Assembly (NCBI GenBank): GCA_013368315.1
Contig: JAACJM010000261.1
Span: 1 to 64,000 of the forward strand
From: Tetrapyrgos nigripes
Taxonomy: Eukaryota > Basidiomycota > Agaricomycetes > Agaricales > Campanellaceae
Length of the DNA: 64,000 nt
Direction: 5' to 3'
Every line of letters starts with the position of its first letter. The stretch's first letter is position 1. The position numbers and the translations under genes were made by a program. Positions 1 through 11,258 of the stretch are shown piece after piece. The notes under the pieces were generated by a model, which saw nothing but the letters and a program-made list of their open reading frames with translations, was not told the DNA's origin and did not search any database.

Positions 1-705
1 CGATCCAGATCCAACAGAAACCATCCATGCGGGCTCGCCGGCAAGCATGAACTATTTTAATGTATCCTGGAAGCATACCATTAACGGCAAGTGAGTACGG
101 GGGCCAGAACTTATCCTCTATTCCAACATAATCCTGATAACCAATTTCTCCTCCAGTCCATCTATGAGATAGAATAGCATAATCGGGGATGCCCTCATCG
201 GGAGCAAAGTTGTGGATTTCGAGAGTCACTGTGTTTATTAGGCGCCTCGGTACTGCAAGAGATGCTTCTGATACATGAGGGGGAAGAGCAGAATGTGGTT
301 CTATCAGGAAAGTATAATTGAGTTGGTAGAAAGCTCGGGTACAACGGAAAACGAACTGGAGACGCCTTTCAGTTTCATCCCCTCTATCCGTAAGTTCATG
401 GTCACTTCTCTTTGAACACGAAAGCGACTTTTTTGACCACTGCCACCCAGTGCAGGCCCCTGCAAATCAAACAATCGCTCCTCCAGCACTCGATAGTTGA
501 CCTCTGGATCCTGTATTTGTTCTCTGTGAAGTCTCGTTGAATGAGGAGTGCTGCGAAAACGGACAAAAAATGCTGCTTACTTTCGACTGCTCAGGGTCTG
601 ACTGATGACGTTTGGTATCTTGGGCACTCGTCTTCTCCCACGAGCATTGTTGACAGCGATAGTCCCTCCACTGGTCTCGACGAAAGTGCCTTTAGCGGCC
701 CACAT
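1..705 (-). CDS. HET-domain (heterokaryon incompatibility) protein, 5' part, cut by window edge
   Basis: The minus strand encodes the start of a HET domain (PF06985 type): RLINTVTLEIHNFAPDEG, then DYAILSHRW near 140-165 and an ending FCWIWI at base 1, where the family continues with D-T-C-C-I-D-K outside the window. Upstream lies FVFRCTRAFYQLNYTFLIEP, a segment I associate with mushroom HET proteins. The first ATG downstream of a TATA-like site reads MWAAKGTFVET at 705. A very short intron (551-580) joins it in frame to a charged stretch ending VLEERLFDLQ. A change of frame is then needed near 430-470, either through an intron I cannot place or through an indel. HET proteins act in non-self recognition and cell death in fungi. 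The domain call is firm; the start and splicing are not. Confidence 0.65.
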
Positions 706-840
706 AGCAAGCTGGTTGCAATATAACCAAAATTGAGAAAGTTGCGGTATGCACCGGGCAGAAAGGACGGGAGTGAGGAAGAGCGACTTCTCCGGAGTAT
801 TACGTTCCTCCCACTGGCAGAGTAGTCAGCTGCTCGGCCA

Positions 841-848
841 TTTATATA
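841..848 (-). promoter_or_regulatory. TATA box candidate of the HET gene
   Basis: TATATAAA on the minus strand, about 136 bp before the ATG chosen at 705. The other genes in the window have TATA boxes 45-65 bp before their ATG, so either the leader is longer here or the true start lies further upstream. Confidence 0.35.
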
Positions 849-981
849 GTATACGTAAATTCATCAACAACCTGGCTCTACGTGACAGGGACTCCATCGG
901 GAAGCTCATCTAATACAGTTAGCAGTATGACCCAACCCAAAGACGCGCGTGTGGACAAGGTGAACAGTGAAAAAGTCTAAT

Positions 982-1125
982 CGGATGCAACACCATCAAA
1001 GCAGCGAGCAATAAGGTAGGGGAGTGGAACGCATGAGGCGACAAATGCGCGGATGTAACAGTGTCAAAGAAAGTGAAGGCCGAGCGATAAGGAAGGAGAG
1101 TGGAACGCATGAGGCGACAAATGCG
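982..1125. repeat. Tandem duplication, two units of about 70-75 bp
   Basis: Two adjacent units start CGGATG at 982 and 1050. Both end with the identical stretch GTGGAACGCATGAGGCGACA and following bases. The first halves differ by several substitutions and a short indel. No coding function seen. Confidence 0.6.
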
Positions 1126-2367
1126 AAGAGTCAGGACATGCTGGCAGGATCTCTGAGAGCCGACCGTGAAACCTTGAAAGCCGCAGGAGCGGAGATTTCC
1201 TGATGATGTCTGGCGCTGAGTTGATTAAAAAATCCGGAGAGGATGCGTTACCACACTCGAGGCGAGAGGGTACAAGTTTACCAGAAGTTGACAAAGATGG
1301 AGCTCCCGATGGCTTAGATCGCTACTAGAGAAGGAAAAAAAACGTCCAGGATGAAGGCGCTACGGCGGAAGATAACAGCATTGAAGAAGATTGAAGGTCA
1401 GCAAGAATTGTGAAGCATAACGCAAGATGAATGAGAGAAGTTGAAGGTGTGAAGAGATTAGCAAGCGCCTAGCCTGTTGGTGGTTGGTGGGGCCTTACAA
1501 GGCGCTTTGGTAACACGGAGTTTAAATTAGCAGTCGCTTAGAAGAAGCTGTAAAGGGATTTCGTCATTATTCATCCGTATATAGTCGTTACGAGAATCCC
1601 CAAATTTAAACTCCGTTTTTACTAAGCGTCCTGTAACAATCCTTCAAGGCCCACAACAGAACGCGCAGGTCACCTAACTTCGTTAAGGTCTGACTGTGAG
1701 AGACTAACAGGCCATTGGGCTGGCAAGTGCGGCGTGCCTAGACCCTATTTTGATACAGGCTTGCTGAGACATAACGCTGGACAGCAATGCAGAAACAGCT
1801 CCTCAGCCGATCTAGTACAGAAGAGTGCTGCGCCGGAGGGCTCATGGGGGATCGTCGATTCGTTGGGCTTTGGGCAAGTTGAAGTTGGCTACCCTTATTT
1901 ATCGAGTGTTTATCGATGCCACGAGGCTCCGGCGTGTTCACCACCCTCGTGTCACTGATATCACCAACCTATCCTCCCGCCACGGCCCTTCCGAACCAAT
2001 TCCGAATCCTACTCTATCCTACTCCTTCCCCTTACTGTATAATTTCGACCACGAGTTCCGTAATACGTAACAAGCTTATTTTTGGGCGCTAAATTACTAT
2101 AAAAGGTCTGTGGGAGCGCCGGCTTTGCTGCCAACATTCCCAGTATAGTAATTTGAACTTGACCAAGGCGTAGGGAAGAAGCCGGTCTAATGTCAAACTG
2201 AGAGAGGGGCTATCGGTCATGGAGTCACGGTACATCGAGTCAAAGCCTTGAAACATGGTCGTCGCATCTTTGTTCAAGGAAGTCAGATGTTTGCATTACA
2301 TGCGGCCTTTCAAAGCAGTCGCGCCGACTTGCAAGCATAGATTGATGATTACGAGGATGGGATAATT
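1126..2367. other. Intergenic, no gene recognised
   Basis: Only short overlapping open frames on both strands, with no recognisable motif. It contains the 136 bp TA-flanked MITE at 1498-1633. Confidence 0.5.
1498..1633. mobile_element. Small TA-flanked MITE
   Basis: Terminal inverted repeats of about 32 bp with some mismatches: the left arm contains ACGGAGTTTAAATT and the right arm AATTTAAACTCCGT. The ends are CAAGGCGCTT and AAGCGTCCTG. A TA dinucleotide lies directly outside each end (1496-1497 and 1634-1635), as Tc1/mariner-type transposition leaves. No coding capacity. Confidence 0.5.
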
Positions 2368-2730
2368 ATGATGGTGTACGGCCTCGAGATGCTGGGGAGC
2401 GAGCAGAAAGACACATGTGTACTGTCACCGACAACTATGGAGCGACCATTTGTGCTTGACTGGGGACTAGGAGAATGTCAGTACGGATTCAATATGATGA
2501 ACACGAACGCACTTACCAAGTATATGACCGTGATGTACACTGCTGCAAAATACAGTGTCAACGCCGACAGATTATTCCGCCTTCTTCTAACGACGTACAC
2601 ATGCAACCGAACCGAAGAGATCGTCCAAGCCTTTAGCATAAGAATTAGCATTGGGCGTTGGAGGAGGAGTTCATTACCGGCTTTGGACCAAGATATAATG
2701 CACCGGGTCCGGGAAACATCGCAAGCGTAA
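2368..2730 (+). CDS. Possible hypothetical protein (120 aa), weak
   Basis: The longest open frame between the HET gene and the kinases. No motif, signal peptide or membrane segment is recognisable, and no clear promoter precedes it. It may be a chance frame or a single exon of a longer gene. Function unknown. Confidence 0.2.
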   Translation: MMVYGLEMLGSEQKDTCVLSPTTMERPFVLDWGLGECQYGFNMMNTNALTKYMTVMYTAAKYSVNADRLFRLLLTTYTCNRTEEIVQAFSIRISIGRWRRSSLPALDQDIMHRVRETSQA

Positions 2731-4154
2731 CCTACTAGTACAAGATATTACAAAAATCATTGCAAAGAGCTGATCTTGATTAAAGCCAGGAAACGTCTGA
2801 GGCACCGGTGCAAATTTTTTTTTGGGTCGTCGGGGTGTCCCTAGGACTCAAACTGTTCCCCAGTGCCAGTGGACGCGTTTACCGTATCTATGAGCGACGG
2901 AGCAAGAAGGGGTTGCGCAGGGCTGGCGGCGAACTCAGAGCAGTGTGGGTTAGTGTGATCAGATGGGGTTTGGATACGAATATTGATGTTGGCTTCCCAA
3001 AGAGCTTAGCGACGAATCTTTGGTGAGTTGTCTGCTGTCCTGACATTCGTCAGTCTATACTAGATTAAATTCTCCGTCTATTCCGCTAAGTTCCGTCTAC
3101 TCAGTCAAGACCCCAGTATATAGAACTCCATTACTAGTCAGAAGCCAGCATAGCTAAAACACTGTAAAAGAGTAGCGTAGTCTTTTATGTGTTAGTTAGT
3201 TCAATATACTCAATTGCAAACCTCACAAGTAATACAACGTCATCAACGCTAAGACTTATTGCACTCGAAGCAGCTATTAAGTACTTAACGGATTGAGAAG
3301 GCAGGCAAGTGCGAAACGTTACAATGCCACTCAGATCTCTTACTTCACGCAGAAGGTAAGTTAAACGATGCGATAAATTCAAAGGTGTCGTTACTAGTAC
3401 AAGTCAAGTAGTATATATAATACCGCAGTGGTAATGGAACTATGTAGATCTTTCCAGTCGCTAAGAGAACATTCCATTGTGATGCCACATTATGGCGTCA
3501 TCATAAATCACTCGGATTCTGGATCCCGCACCTGCACAGGCAACTCACATATCATATGATTTCAGGTTCCCAATTAGGAAGCCTCAAATTGATCACCTGA
3601 CTATCTTCTGAAGAAAGGATTTTTGTGTCCAAAACAGGCAATCAGACCCCTAGGCGTCTTCAATCTCTTCAACCTCAAAACACATTATTTGATTTTCTCA
3701 TGACTCTATACTCTATGTAGTCATTCTTTACGGCTCCGGACACATACTGCGCATTATTTACTGACTCTTTTCTGATTTTTTCTGACTCTTTCATGACTCA
3801 TACGGACTCGTTACCTGGTTGGAAATTCTGTTTCCTCGTAGTATATAAGTAGTAGACATTTGTACCTTAAATCTTTCTCTCACATATCTCACATCAGACA
3901 AGTAGCGCAGCAGTACTTCCTACTTAATACATTTTAAGTACAGAGATCTTACCATGAAAACTGTCAGCTGGGAGACCATTGCGAGATCTCCAGTACAGAT
4001 TTTTCCTTGTTTGATTCTGTAGCCCTTCTGCTCATTTATTCACACCTGTATTTTGTGAGGATTTGTTGATTATCTGCCCACTCGCACCGGAGGCAGTCTC
4101 GGCTATCTTTACAGGCATTTTGGATTGTCTTCGTTAGAGAGTCCTCTTTCTCTC
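2731..4154. other. Intergenic, no gene recognised
   Basis: No convincing coding sequence. A TATA-like site (TATATAAG, about 3842) precedes an ATG at 3954 that opens only a short frame. This looks like a promoter remnant or part of an old LTR, but I could not find LTR ends with a target duplication. Confidence 0.4.
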
Positions 4155-4389
4155 TATTAGACTTAGGTTATCTTAGCGAATAGTCTTAGTGAGAGTCACA
4201 AAGTGGGGGGTAAGAGCGTGCGAACGTATCTCGCTTGACTCTCAAGTATATATCATTAATCAAAGTAGTATAATAATATAAATAGTCTAAGTATATCCGT
4301 ATGATCATTTGACCGTATGTCCGCAGTACCTGATTGATGCTGTATGCATAGTAACTTAGTAATATGATCATTATCATTTAATTCCAACA
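4155..4389 (-). mobile_element. Solo LTR (235 bp) of the same copia family as 46338-51355
   Basis: Same length and nearly the same sequence as the LTRs of the full-length element at 46338-51355. On the minus strand it begins TGTTGGAATTAAATGATAAT and ends CTAATA. It is flanked by a perfect 5 bp target duplication, CTCTC (4150-4154 and 4390-4394), so it is the product of LTR-LTR recombination after a normal insertion. It sits about 350 bp downstream of the stop codon of kinase gene A. Confidence 0.95.
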
Positions 4390-4734
4390 CTCTCATCATC
4401 ATATAGTACAAAGGGAGTAGACGAAAGGAGAATGAAGATAGGGGTTTTCCATAATAGTACAATCTAATCAATGCAAAAGAGGAAGTAGAAGCTAGACCTA
4501 TCCTAAAGGCCGATATTCCATCACAAACGCAGTCAACACCCCCTCTTAATGGTGTTGCCAACAGCTTCGGGGGAAAGGCGGAAATTTGACTCGGACATGG
4601 TGAGCTGGCACCCTGCAAACCCTTGACCTTCCTCTCATTCCTTCACGCCCACACTGTGCCTTTTCACGAGTCGCTAGTTACAATAATGCGATATTCGCTT
4701 CAGGTTTCGTGTTTATTACATATCGCCAGGCAGC

Positions 4735-6139
4735 TCAAACAATACTTCCTGCAGCCCGCTGAAGTCTGGAAGCAAGATCTTTGGCCGATGGTCGATTCAC
4801 AGGTTCCTTGGCCCAACAATCTTCCACAATCCTCCACAAATCGTCCCAACGTGCGTCGCCCAAGACATAGGGTCGTGACGGCCATGTATAGGGTGCCAGT
4901 TGGAATTGAGCAGTGCTGCCAGTAAATAACTGTTCGAAATCGATCAATATAAAACAGTGTGCGGATAACGTGCATTTTACTTCGTAAGCCAAGCTCCCAA
5001 AAGCAAAAATATCAGTTTCTTTAGTCCTGGAGGATACGCCTGGTCCAATGCGCTCGAAATTCATGTCTTCCGTGTAGCCTTGCATTGTCAGAGTAGAAAT
5101 ACCGGCGTCGTACTTGCTGAGACCGAAATCTGCTATTTTGACAACCTCGTCATGGACCAAGACATTATCCTAAAATCCATTTGAGTCCCCTACACAACAG
5201 GAAAAAAAGGCACTTACACAACAAAGATCACCGTGGATTAAGGCCTCCCTTTGGTTATGGAGATGCTGCAAGCCTAGAGAAATAGATACAAGCTAGATGA
5301 AGAAAAAATTATCAACAATCAAACCCACAATACCAAACCAGCTCGGGTGAACATACATGATGGTGTTTTGCAGCCAAAGTCACTTTTCGATTTTCACAGA
5401 ACTCCGACAAGGAGCCACCGTTTGCAAAAGGCGAGACTAAACCAAACTCAATGCTACCCTCGTTCACTTCTGCATAACAGCCAATCAATTCCAACACATT
5501 ATCATGGTTGGAAATATCTCTCCAGTGTCTCAATTCACGAGAGAACCATGTCTGTAACGGAGATAAGTTATAGAAACTCCAAAAGTATATGCATACCTTG
5601 AGTTGTTCATATTTCTGGCAGAGGAAAATATGAGTGGAATTGATTACAGACCTAATACTAGCAACCGACCTTATCGGTGAACGCTTGATCGATGATCTTC
5701 AGAGCAACTGCAGAATTATTATAGTTCGCCTTGAAAACCGATCCAAATGAGCCCCCTCCTAGGAAAATGTCTCGTATGATTTTGGGCTTAATGAACATAA
5801 AATTGAATTCATTGGTCAATTTGAGGATGTATGCCAGAGTATACGCTGTGTCTTGACAGGAATCTGATTCATCTCCATACTCCTAGCAAGGCGGTGAGAA
5901 ATAAATTCAAAATATTTTAAAATGTCACTTTGCAAACATTTAAAATCTCTGTTATGAGCTCGTCTACCTCAACGGTAAAGTCATCAATGGATTCGGGAGA
6001 CCTTCTCAGGACATCTTCAACTCTCTCCAGAATATCTGAGCTAATTCTTTACAGAGCAGATATCAATATTAGCATGTGGTGGTGATGATGCAGGGGTGTT
6101 AATGACTTACTGGTCAGCTGGTGCAATATCTGAAGACAT
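4735..6139 (-). CDS. Protein kinase A (TKL-like, HGD catalytic loop), multi-exon
   Basis: A fungal Ser/Thr-type kinase domain read across several short introns on the minus strand. In order: start MSSDIAPADQ at 6139; a helical N-terminal region (ILERVEDVLRRSPESIDDF); glycine loop GGGSFGSVFKA; ATP-binding Lys in VALKII; helix C/hinge region NHDNVLELIGCY; catalytic loop HGDLCCDNVL; Mg-binding DFG in KIADFGLSKYD; then DIFAFGSLAYEV and the C-lobe segment DLWRIVEDCWAKEPVNRPSAKDL. One intron lies at 4930-4980; others sit near 5161-5207, 5284-5341 and 6050-6110. The loop has Gly where HRD kinases have Arg. All catalytic residues are present, so it is probably active. The N-terminal region resembles those of kinases B and C. 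Substrate unknown. Confidence 0.85.
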
Positions 6140-6202
6140 CTGAGAGGCCAGACGGTAGTGAGATCGAGGAAGGCGAGAAAAGGATAACTTGTCCTTGGGG
6201 TT

Positions 6203-6209
6203 TTTTATA
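6203..6209 (-). promoter_or_regulatory. TATA box of kinase gene A
   Basis: TATAAAA on the minus strand, 64 bp before the ATG at 6139. The spacing matches the TATA boxes of kinase B and the carboxylesterase gene and supports the chosen start. Confidence 0.6.
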
Positions 6210-7305
6210 AGGAGTGCTGCTGTCATCTCATCCGAAAGCGATAAGCTGTATCAGATTTGGCTGTAATTATCAATAGAGTGAAACTTTGATTGATTATACA
6301 GAAGCCGTATAGATTTCGAAGGTGTTACAACTTCTTCAATAGATTGAGTGGATTGATGACAGTCAAGATGGAAAGTGCTCCATGAAGGCTGTTTATGTCC
6401 TTATTGACGCGCATCCTTACTAATTTGAAGTAAGGCGCCTTTCCTACACGGAAGCAATCGAGAAGTTGATTTGCACAGCCCGTGTTCTAGGTCAGCTGTG
6501 ATTCATGATCCTCTTTATAAACTTCTGCGCCACTTCAAATTGCCTTTTTCAGATCGATATTCTTTTTTAGGCGAAATGTTTCCACATACTTGCCTAGCCC
6601 TCCTTTTCTGCCGAAAGATCCTTTGCATCCAGATCTCATGCTTCTTGATTCTGTGATAGATGAATAATTGAGATAGCACCAGAACTCAGTCGCCTGTTCG
6701 GACAAAAAAGTGACTTCGGAGGGCAAAACAGCCATGCTGGGTTCGGACAAAAATTGGTGTCCATTTTTCACTGCCAACCATCAAGTCGATGTGGGCCAAT
6801 GCGTGAGCGTGGCGGGAACTTGGCCCGCTAACGTTTGGCGATAATAGTACAAAGGAGAAGTGAGATAGAGAGACCAAGGAGTTAATGGGAGTATACGTGA
6901 AGAATCCAAAGAGACTCGGAAGCAAGGATATAGGGGAGAATTCTTGCGGTCATTATTTCCAAAGTACGCCTAGGAAAGGCAAAAAAAAAATCTATATGTG
7001 ATAGGGGGAGGAGGGATTTGAAACATTTTTCTGAATTTTTGCTTGGACAACCTGAAACGGCAGTTCGAAGAAAATCTGGCTGGATTACCTATTTTTCGGA
7101 ACGGGTTCGCAGCCAGTTATCCGCAAGTCATCCGGGGTCCTAATAGTAGCTCGCACTGCCAGGACAAAAATCCGTGAGCGGTTATTCTAAAAAAAAGATG
7201 TTCTGGGAAGGCCATCGAGCAATGATTATAGATAGGCGCTCGCTCCGTGGCTGACGGAATTCTGACTTTGATACCAGATCTTCTGATTGATCAGACGGTG
7301 CTTGT
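6210..7305. other. Divergent intergenic region between kinase genes A and B
   Basis: About 1.1 kb with no convincing gene. Both kinase genes are transcribed away from it, so it holds two promoters back to back. A short element GTTCGGACAAAAA occurs twice near 6694-6755; its meaning is unknown. Confidence 0.5.
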
Positions 7306-7311
7306 TATAAG
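7306..7311 (+). promoter_or_regulatory. TATA box of kinase gene B
   Basis: TATAAG, 60 bp before the ATG at 7371. Confidence 0.55.
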
Positions 7312-7370
7312 ACATAGTTTTCGTTGTGATCTTCTCCGTCCCTTCCTCATTCCCTTGCATTTTCATTACC

Positions 7371-8843
7371 ATGAATGAAAGATCATCTACGTTAGTACTA
7401 TTAACATGTTACTATTCAACAGGGGACTAATAATACATGATCACCAAATGATCACAGCATTGATGACACCACTCTGAATAGGGTAGAGGACTGCTTGAGA
7501 AGCTCTCCTCCACAAACAGACTCTGAGGTGAACCAGCTTATAGACGATATCACAAAAGTGAGAATCTATTCACGTTTATGAGGCTATATATTCATAAACT
7601 AACCTATCTTCTAGACATACCTACAAGATGAGGATGATCAGGACGACAATGCTCCAGCTTATCGACTTGCAAAAATATTGAAGATGAATCTTGAAAATCC
7701 CGAGCTTTTCATTCCCACCAAGTTAGATCTTACTCCGCTGCTTGGGGGAAGGGAGGGGTCTTTCGGAGTTGTGCATAAGGCTAGTTGGCATGGAACTGAA
7801 GTTGCAGTCAAGGTTCTCAAGGAGTCCGAGGCCGTTCTCAACCAAGTTGGTAACAATTTCTTTAACTATTATTTACAAGGATTGACTTGGATCTTTGATT
7901 ACAGAAATATAACCAGTTGAAGGTGAGCATTGTACTCTTGGGGTCATATATTTTTGACAAAGCTTCTGCTTAGAATGGCTTCTTATATGAAGTCAAGATC
8001 TGGAGAAGTATTGCTCAGCATCCAAATGTCTTGAGGTTTGATGGATGCTATGCTACGGTAAACTTTACCAAGCGAGATATTGACCTTGCCTTGGTATCTC
8101 CTTGGGCAAAGTCTGGTGATCTCAGAAAGTACAAAACAACCTTCAAACCCTGGATAAAAACTCACTCAATTGTAAGACTGGTTGTTCTTCAGCGCTACTT
8201 CATTAATCATTTTCATCACTAGCTTCTTGATGTTGCCCAAGGATTGCAGCATTTGCACACCAACAACCCACAAGTAGTTCATGGAGACCTCTGCCGCGTG
8301 AGTTGGATGCCTTTAAAAGAATTTATTTTTAATAATGAAATCTTTAGGCCAATGTGTTACTTGACATTAAGGTGCATAGATTCTGTCTGCTATCATAAAT
8401 TTCACAACTAAATGTTTTTCAGGAAAAAAAACTTATGGCCAAGTTGGCAGATTTTGGAATGGCAAAACATGATGGGAGAGAGTCGTCACTGACTGTACTG
8501 GGCATGACTGCAGACTTGCACTATGAAAGACGTGGACCACTCCAGAAGGCTATTAGAGGTCGCTCGACTGATAATGATATTTTCGGATTTGGAAGCTTGA
8601 TTTATGAGGTAAGGATTACATTTGGAACAGGAATGTCAGTTTCTTTTTATTGACTTTAATTAGATCTTTGCTGGTCAAGCAGACTTTACATCCCAGAAAC
8701 CAATACGTCCAAGTACAATGAATGATGGAAAATATGATAAACTCTGGCTTTTGGTTGAGGACTGCTGGTCAGATGAGCCTGAAAAGAAGTTGAATGCAAG
8801 CGACTTGATCGACAGGTTGAAGGAATTGGCTCCAAAGGCGTGA
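7371..8843 (+). CDS. Protein kinase B (TKL-like, HGD catalytic loop), nine exons
   Basis: Nine exons join in frame to 343 residues: 7371-7390, 7458-7557, 7615-7845, 7905-7922, 7974-8171, 8223-8297, 8348-8371, 8423-8608 and 8664-8843. The N-terminal helical region has NRVEDCLRSSPPQT and an acidic run DEDDQDD. Then come a glycine loop with an extra residue (GGREGSFGVV), Lys in VAVKVL, HPNVLRFDGCY, catalytic loop HGDLCRANVLL, DFG in KLADFGMAKHD, DIFGFGSLIYE, and a C-lobe ending LLVEDCWSDEPEKKLNASDL. The usual NRP before the last helix is replaced by KKLN. All catalytic residues are present. It is a close paralogue of kinase A, transcribed divergently from it. The complete frame supports a working gene; the pathway is unknown. 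Confidence 0.88.
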
Positions 8844-9015
8844 AAGGGGGAAAATGATAACTACCAGTTGTACATAAGAAATCAGATACAGATGTACTTC
8901 AATCAATTTCTCCGTAACAGGTAACAGGTAATGTGGACCTCAAAATAATAAACTTCAGTGGTTATAATGCGTAATAAAGCTTGGTGACAAATTGAGGACA
9001 TAGGTGACTCATTCG

Positions 9016-10655
9016 CTATATAAATAAGAATCCAAGCAGCGCAATTATACTAGTCATCAGAATAAAAATCACCCTCCAGTTGATAGAAGAAAGCTGCGAA
9101 TCATTAGGGTGACTTTCATCTTTCAACGACACACCAATATCCTCAATGAGCTTAGCAGCTGTTGGCCTGTTTGCCCAATTCTCGCACCAGCATGATGTGG
9201 CCAGATTCCACATATTATCCCATATTTCATCTTCTAAGCAGGAAGGACGGTCAGGATCTCCCTTTGAAAAATCTGCAACTCGTCCAGCTAATAGCTTCAT
9301 GAAAAATGCAGTAAGTAATACAATTTATCACAACAAATCACTAGCGAACCTCATAAACCAAGCTCCCAAATCCAAAAATATCATTCTCTGACATTCGACC
9401 TTGATCATGCATGACTGGGCCAGATCTCTCAAACCTCCTTTGCGCACCTAGTCTGGCTAAGGCAGAAAGATTTGTTGATAGATTTACGGAGAAGCCAGAG
9501 AGAGTCCCTTCATCTTTTGAAAGGCCAAAATCAGCCAGCTTTGCAATAACTTCACTTTTTGAATTCTTCAAATAATGAGAAAGATAAAAAGTAGATACTT
9601 AAAATGGATAAATACCTTTGGATCACGCCGAGTAACAAGCAAAACATTAGCCTAGTGTTGTGTGCATATGAATGAAACCGCCACGCGCAGAGAGTTAAAA
9701 TTAATTACACAGCAAATATCTCCATGGATGATTGGTGGTTTATGTTTTGTGTGGAGATGGTGGAGGCCTCGCGCAATGTCCAGGAACTTGTAAGTTTCAC
9801 CAAAATTGAGTTATTGATGGATAAATCATAAAGGAAAAACTCACAATTTTATGGATACAAGCTGGTGTCCTTGACTTGAATGGTGGGTCGTAGTAGTTAT
9901 TGAGAGCTCCAGGCTTAGCGAGCGGAGACACTAAAGCCAAGATGACACCTTTGCGAATGACACCTTGGGTGTTAAAGTTGACCTCCGCATAACAGCCATG
10001 GAACTTCAACACATTCTGATGAGGGATTATCTTTTGCCAAAACTGTACTTCGTTCCAAAGCAGCTATCTCATGTCAGCTCGGGTTGAGGATCAAAGATTC
10101 ATGTTACCTCCAATCCCTGTTCCGTCTGTAATTCATGAGTTTCTTTATAAGTATCAACTTGCTTGAAAATCACACCTCTGGTAAATGCAGAATCTTCATG
10201 GCCACATCAGGCTGTCCAGCTCCAGACCTTTTCCCTTCATACACGATTCCAAAGGATCCACGTCCCAAGGATTTCTTGCCGACAAGTATTTCAATTTTGG
10301 ACTTGATAAAGAGTTTCGGGTTTTTTCTGATTAGATGAAGGACGTCAATGAGTTCTTTACACTCCTTGTTTTTGCATGTGCCGCACGCCTATAGTCCACG
10401 TTAGCCTCTGAAATAAGCAGAACAAGCGGAAGTGTTTGTACTACAGCTTTTATCCTATCAATGGTGTCATTAACCTTCTTGGTATAATTTTCTGGACGGT
10501 CGGTCAACCTGAAGATTTTTTCTGCATCCTCTAAAAGCGAGCGGTCAACCCTGCAGCTAGATTCTTGGTTTATTACTCTATAAGCCATCCACGGACCGAA
10601 GGACTTACTTTGATAAGGTGGCCTTCCGGCGCGGCTCGTATCGTTCGGACAGCAT
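9016..10655 (-). CDS. Protein kinase C (TKL-like) with C-terminal membrane anchor
   Basis: Third paralogue, converging on kinase B. Start MLSERYEPRRKATLS at 10655 is followed by an intron and an N-terminal helical region (RSLLEDAEKIFRL). Then come a cysteine cluster CGTCKNKEC, glycine loop GRGSFGIVYEG, Lys in VAMKIL, GCYAEVNFN, catalytic loop HGDICCANVLL, DFG in KLADFGLSKDEG, DIFGFGSLVYEV, and NLATSCWCENWANRPTAAKL in the C-lobe. Unlike A and B it ends in a hydrophobic segment (VIFILMTSIIALLGFLFI) directly before the stop, which predicts a tail-anchored membrane protein with the kinase in the cytosol. Exon borders are approximate. Catalytic residues are intact; the substrate is unknown. Confidence 0.85.
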
Positions 10656-10704
10656 CGACGGGCAGTGATCTGAGAGGTCAGTGAGTAAGCAATGCACAGA
10701 CGAG

Positions 10705-10709
10705 TTATA
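10705..10709 (-). promoter_or_regulatory. TATA box candidate of kinase gene C
   Basis: TATAA on the minus strand, 50 bp before the ATG at 10655, the same spacing as in the neighbouring genes. This favours 10655 over the upstream in-frame ATG at 10738. Confidence 0.45.
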
Positions 10710-10958
10710 AGAGAACAGTAGCCAAACCCGAAGTACATGGGCTCTCTCAGGCTATATCCGTATATGGTTGCTATAAGCCTATTAACCCCTCTAGAGTCAT
10801 TGCCCTTTCTTATGGATAAATCGAGCTCTGACCTAACGAGAGGCGGAGTGACGACTGTTCCTTATGAGGGAAGGAGTAAATATCAAATCAGCTCAGCGTA
10901 ACCTTGTATGACATTTCCAATGTTCGGTTGCATTTTGACTGTGGCGATCGCTGTGTTT

Positions 10959-11258
10959 TCATGAATTGTGGGTCCATTCAAGCGCTCGAGTTTCCAATGT
11001 GTGGCACTGTGTCAACGTGAGAATGAGACGAGAAACATAAAGGGTCTGTGCATTAGCACCACGGAATGACATGGAGGCAATCAATAGTATGATACCGGAG
11101 GTAGATAGATGTATAAAGAATGCACGTATGGAGCATGTAGCAACCCGTAAAGTATAGATGGCAGAGCAACTCGCCACTAAAATTATTCCGGTGCGTCCCG
11201 TCACTGGCAAGGTCTCGTCCAGTGACGTCCTCTCTGCAATAATAGCGATAGGCAGCAT
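10959..11258 (-). CDS. Possible hydrophobic hypothetical protein (99 aa)
   Basis: Open frame with two or three hydrophobic stretches (TGIILVASCSAIYTL and STSGIILLIASMSF) that could be membrane segments. No family is recognised and no introns were resolved. It may be one exon of a membrane-protein gene or a chance frame. Confidence 0.25.
   Translation of the reverse strand: MLPIAIIAERTSLDETLPVTGRTGIILVASCSAIYTLRVATCSIRAFFIHLSTSGIILLIASMSFRGANAQTLYVSRLILTLTQCHTLETRALEWTHNS

Noticed and set aside
3481..3896. Possible LTR with TGATG...CATCA ends and an internal TATA box
   Set aside because: No flanking target duplication and no second copy in the window.
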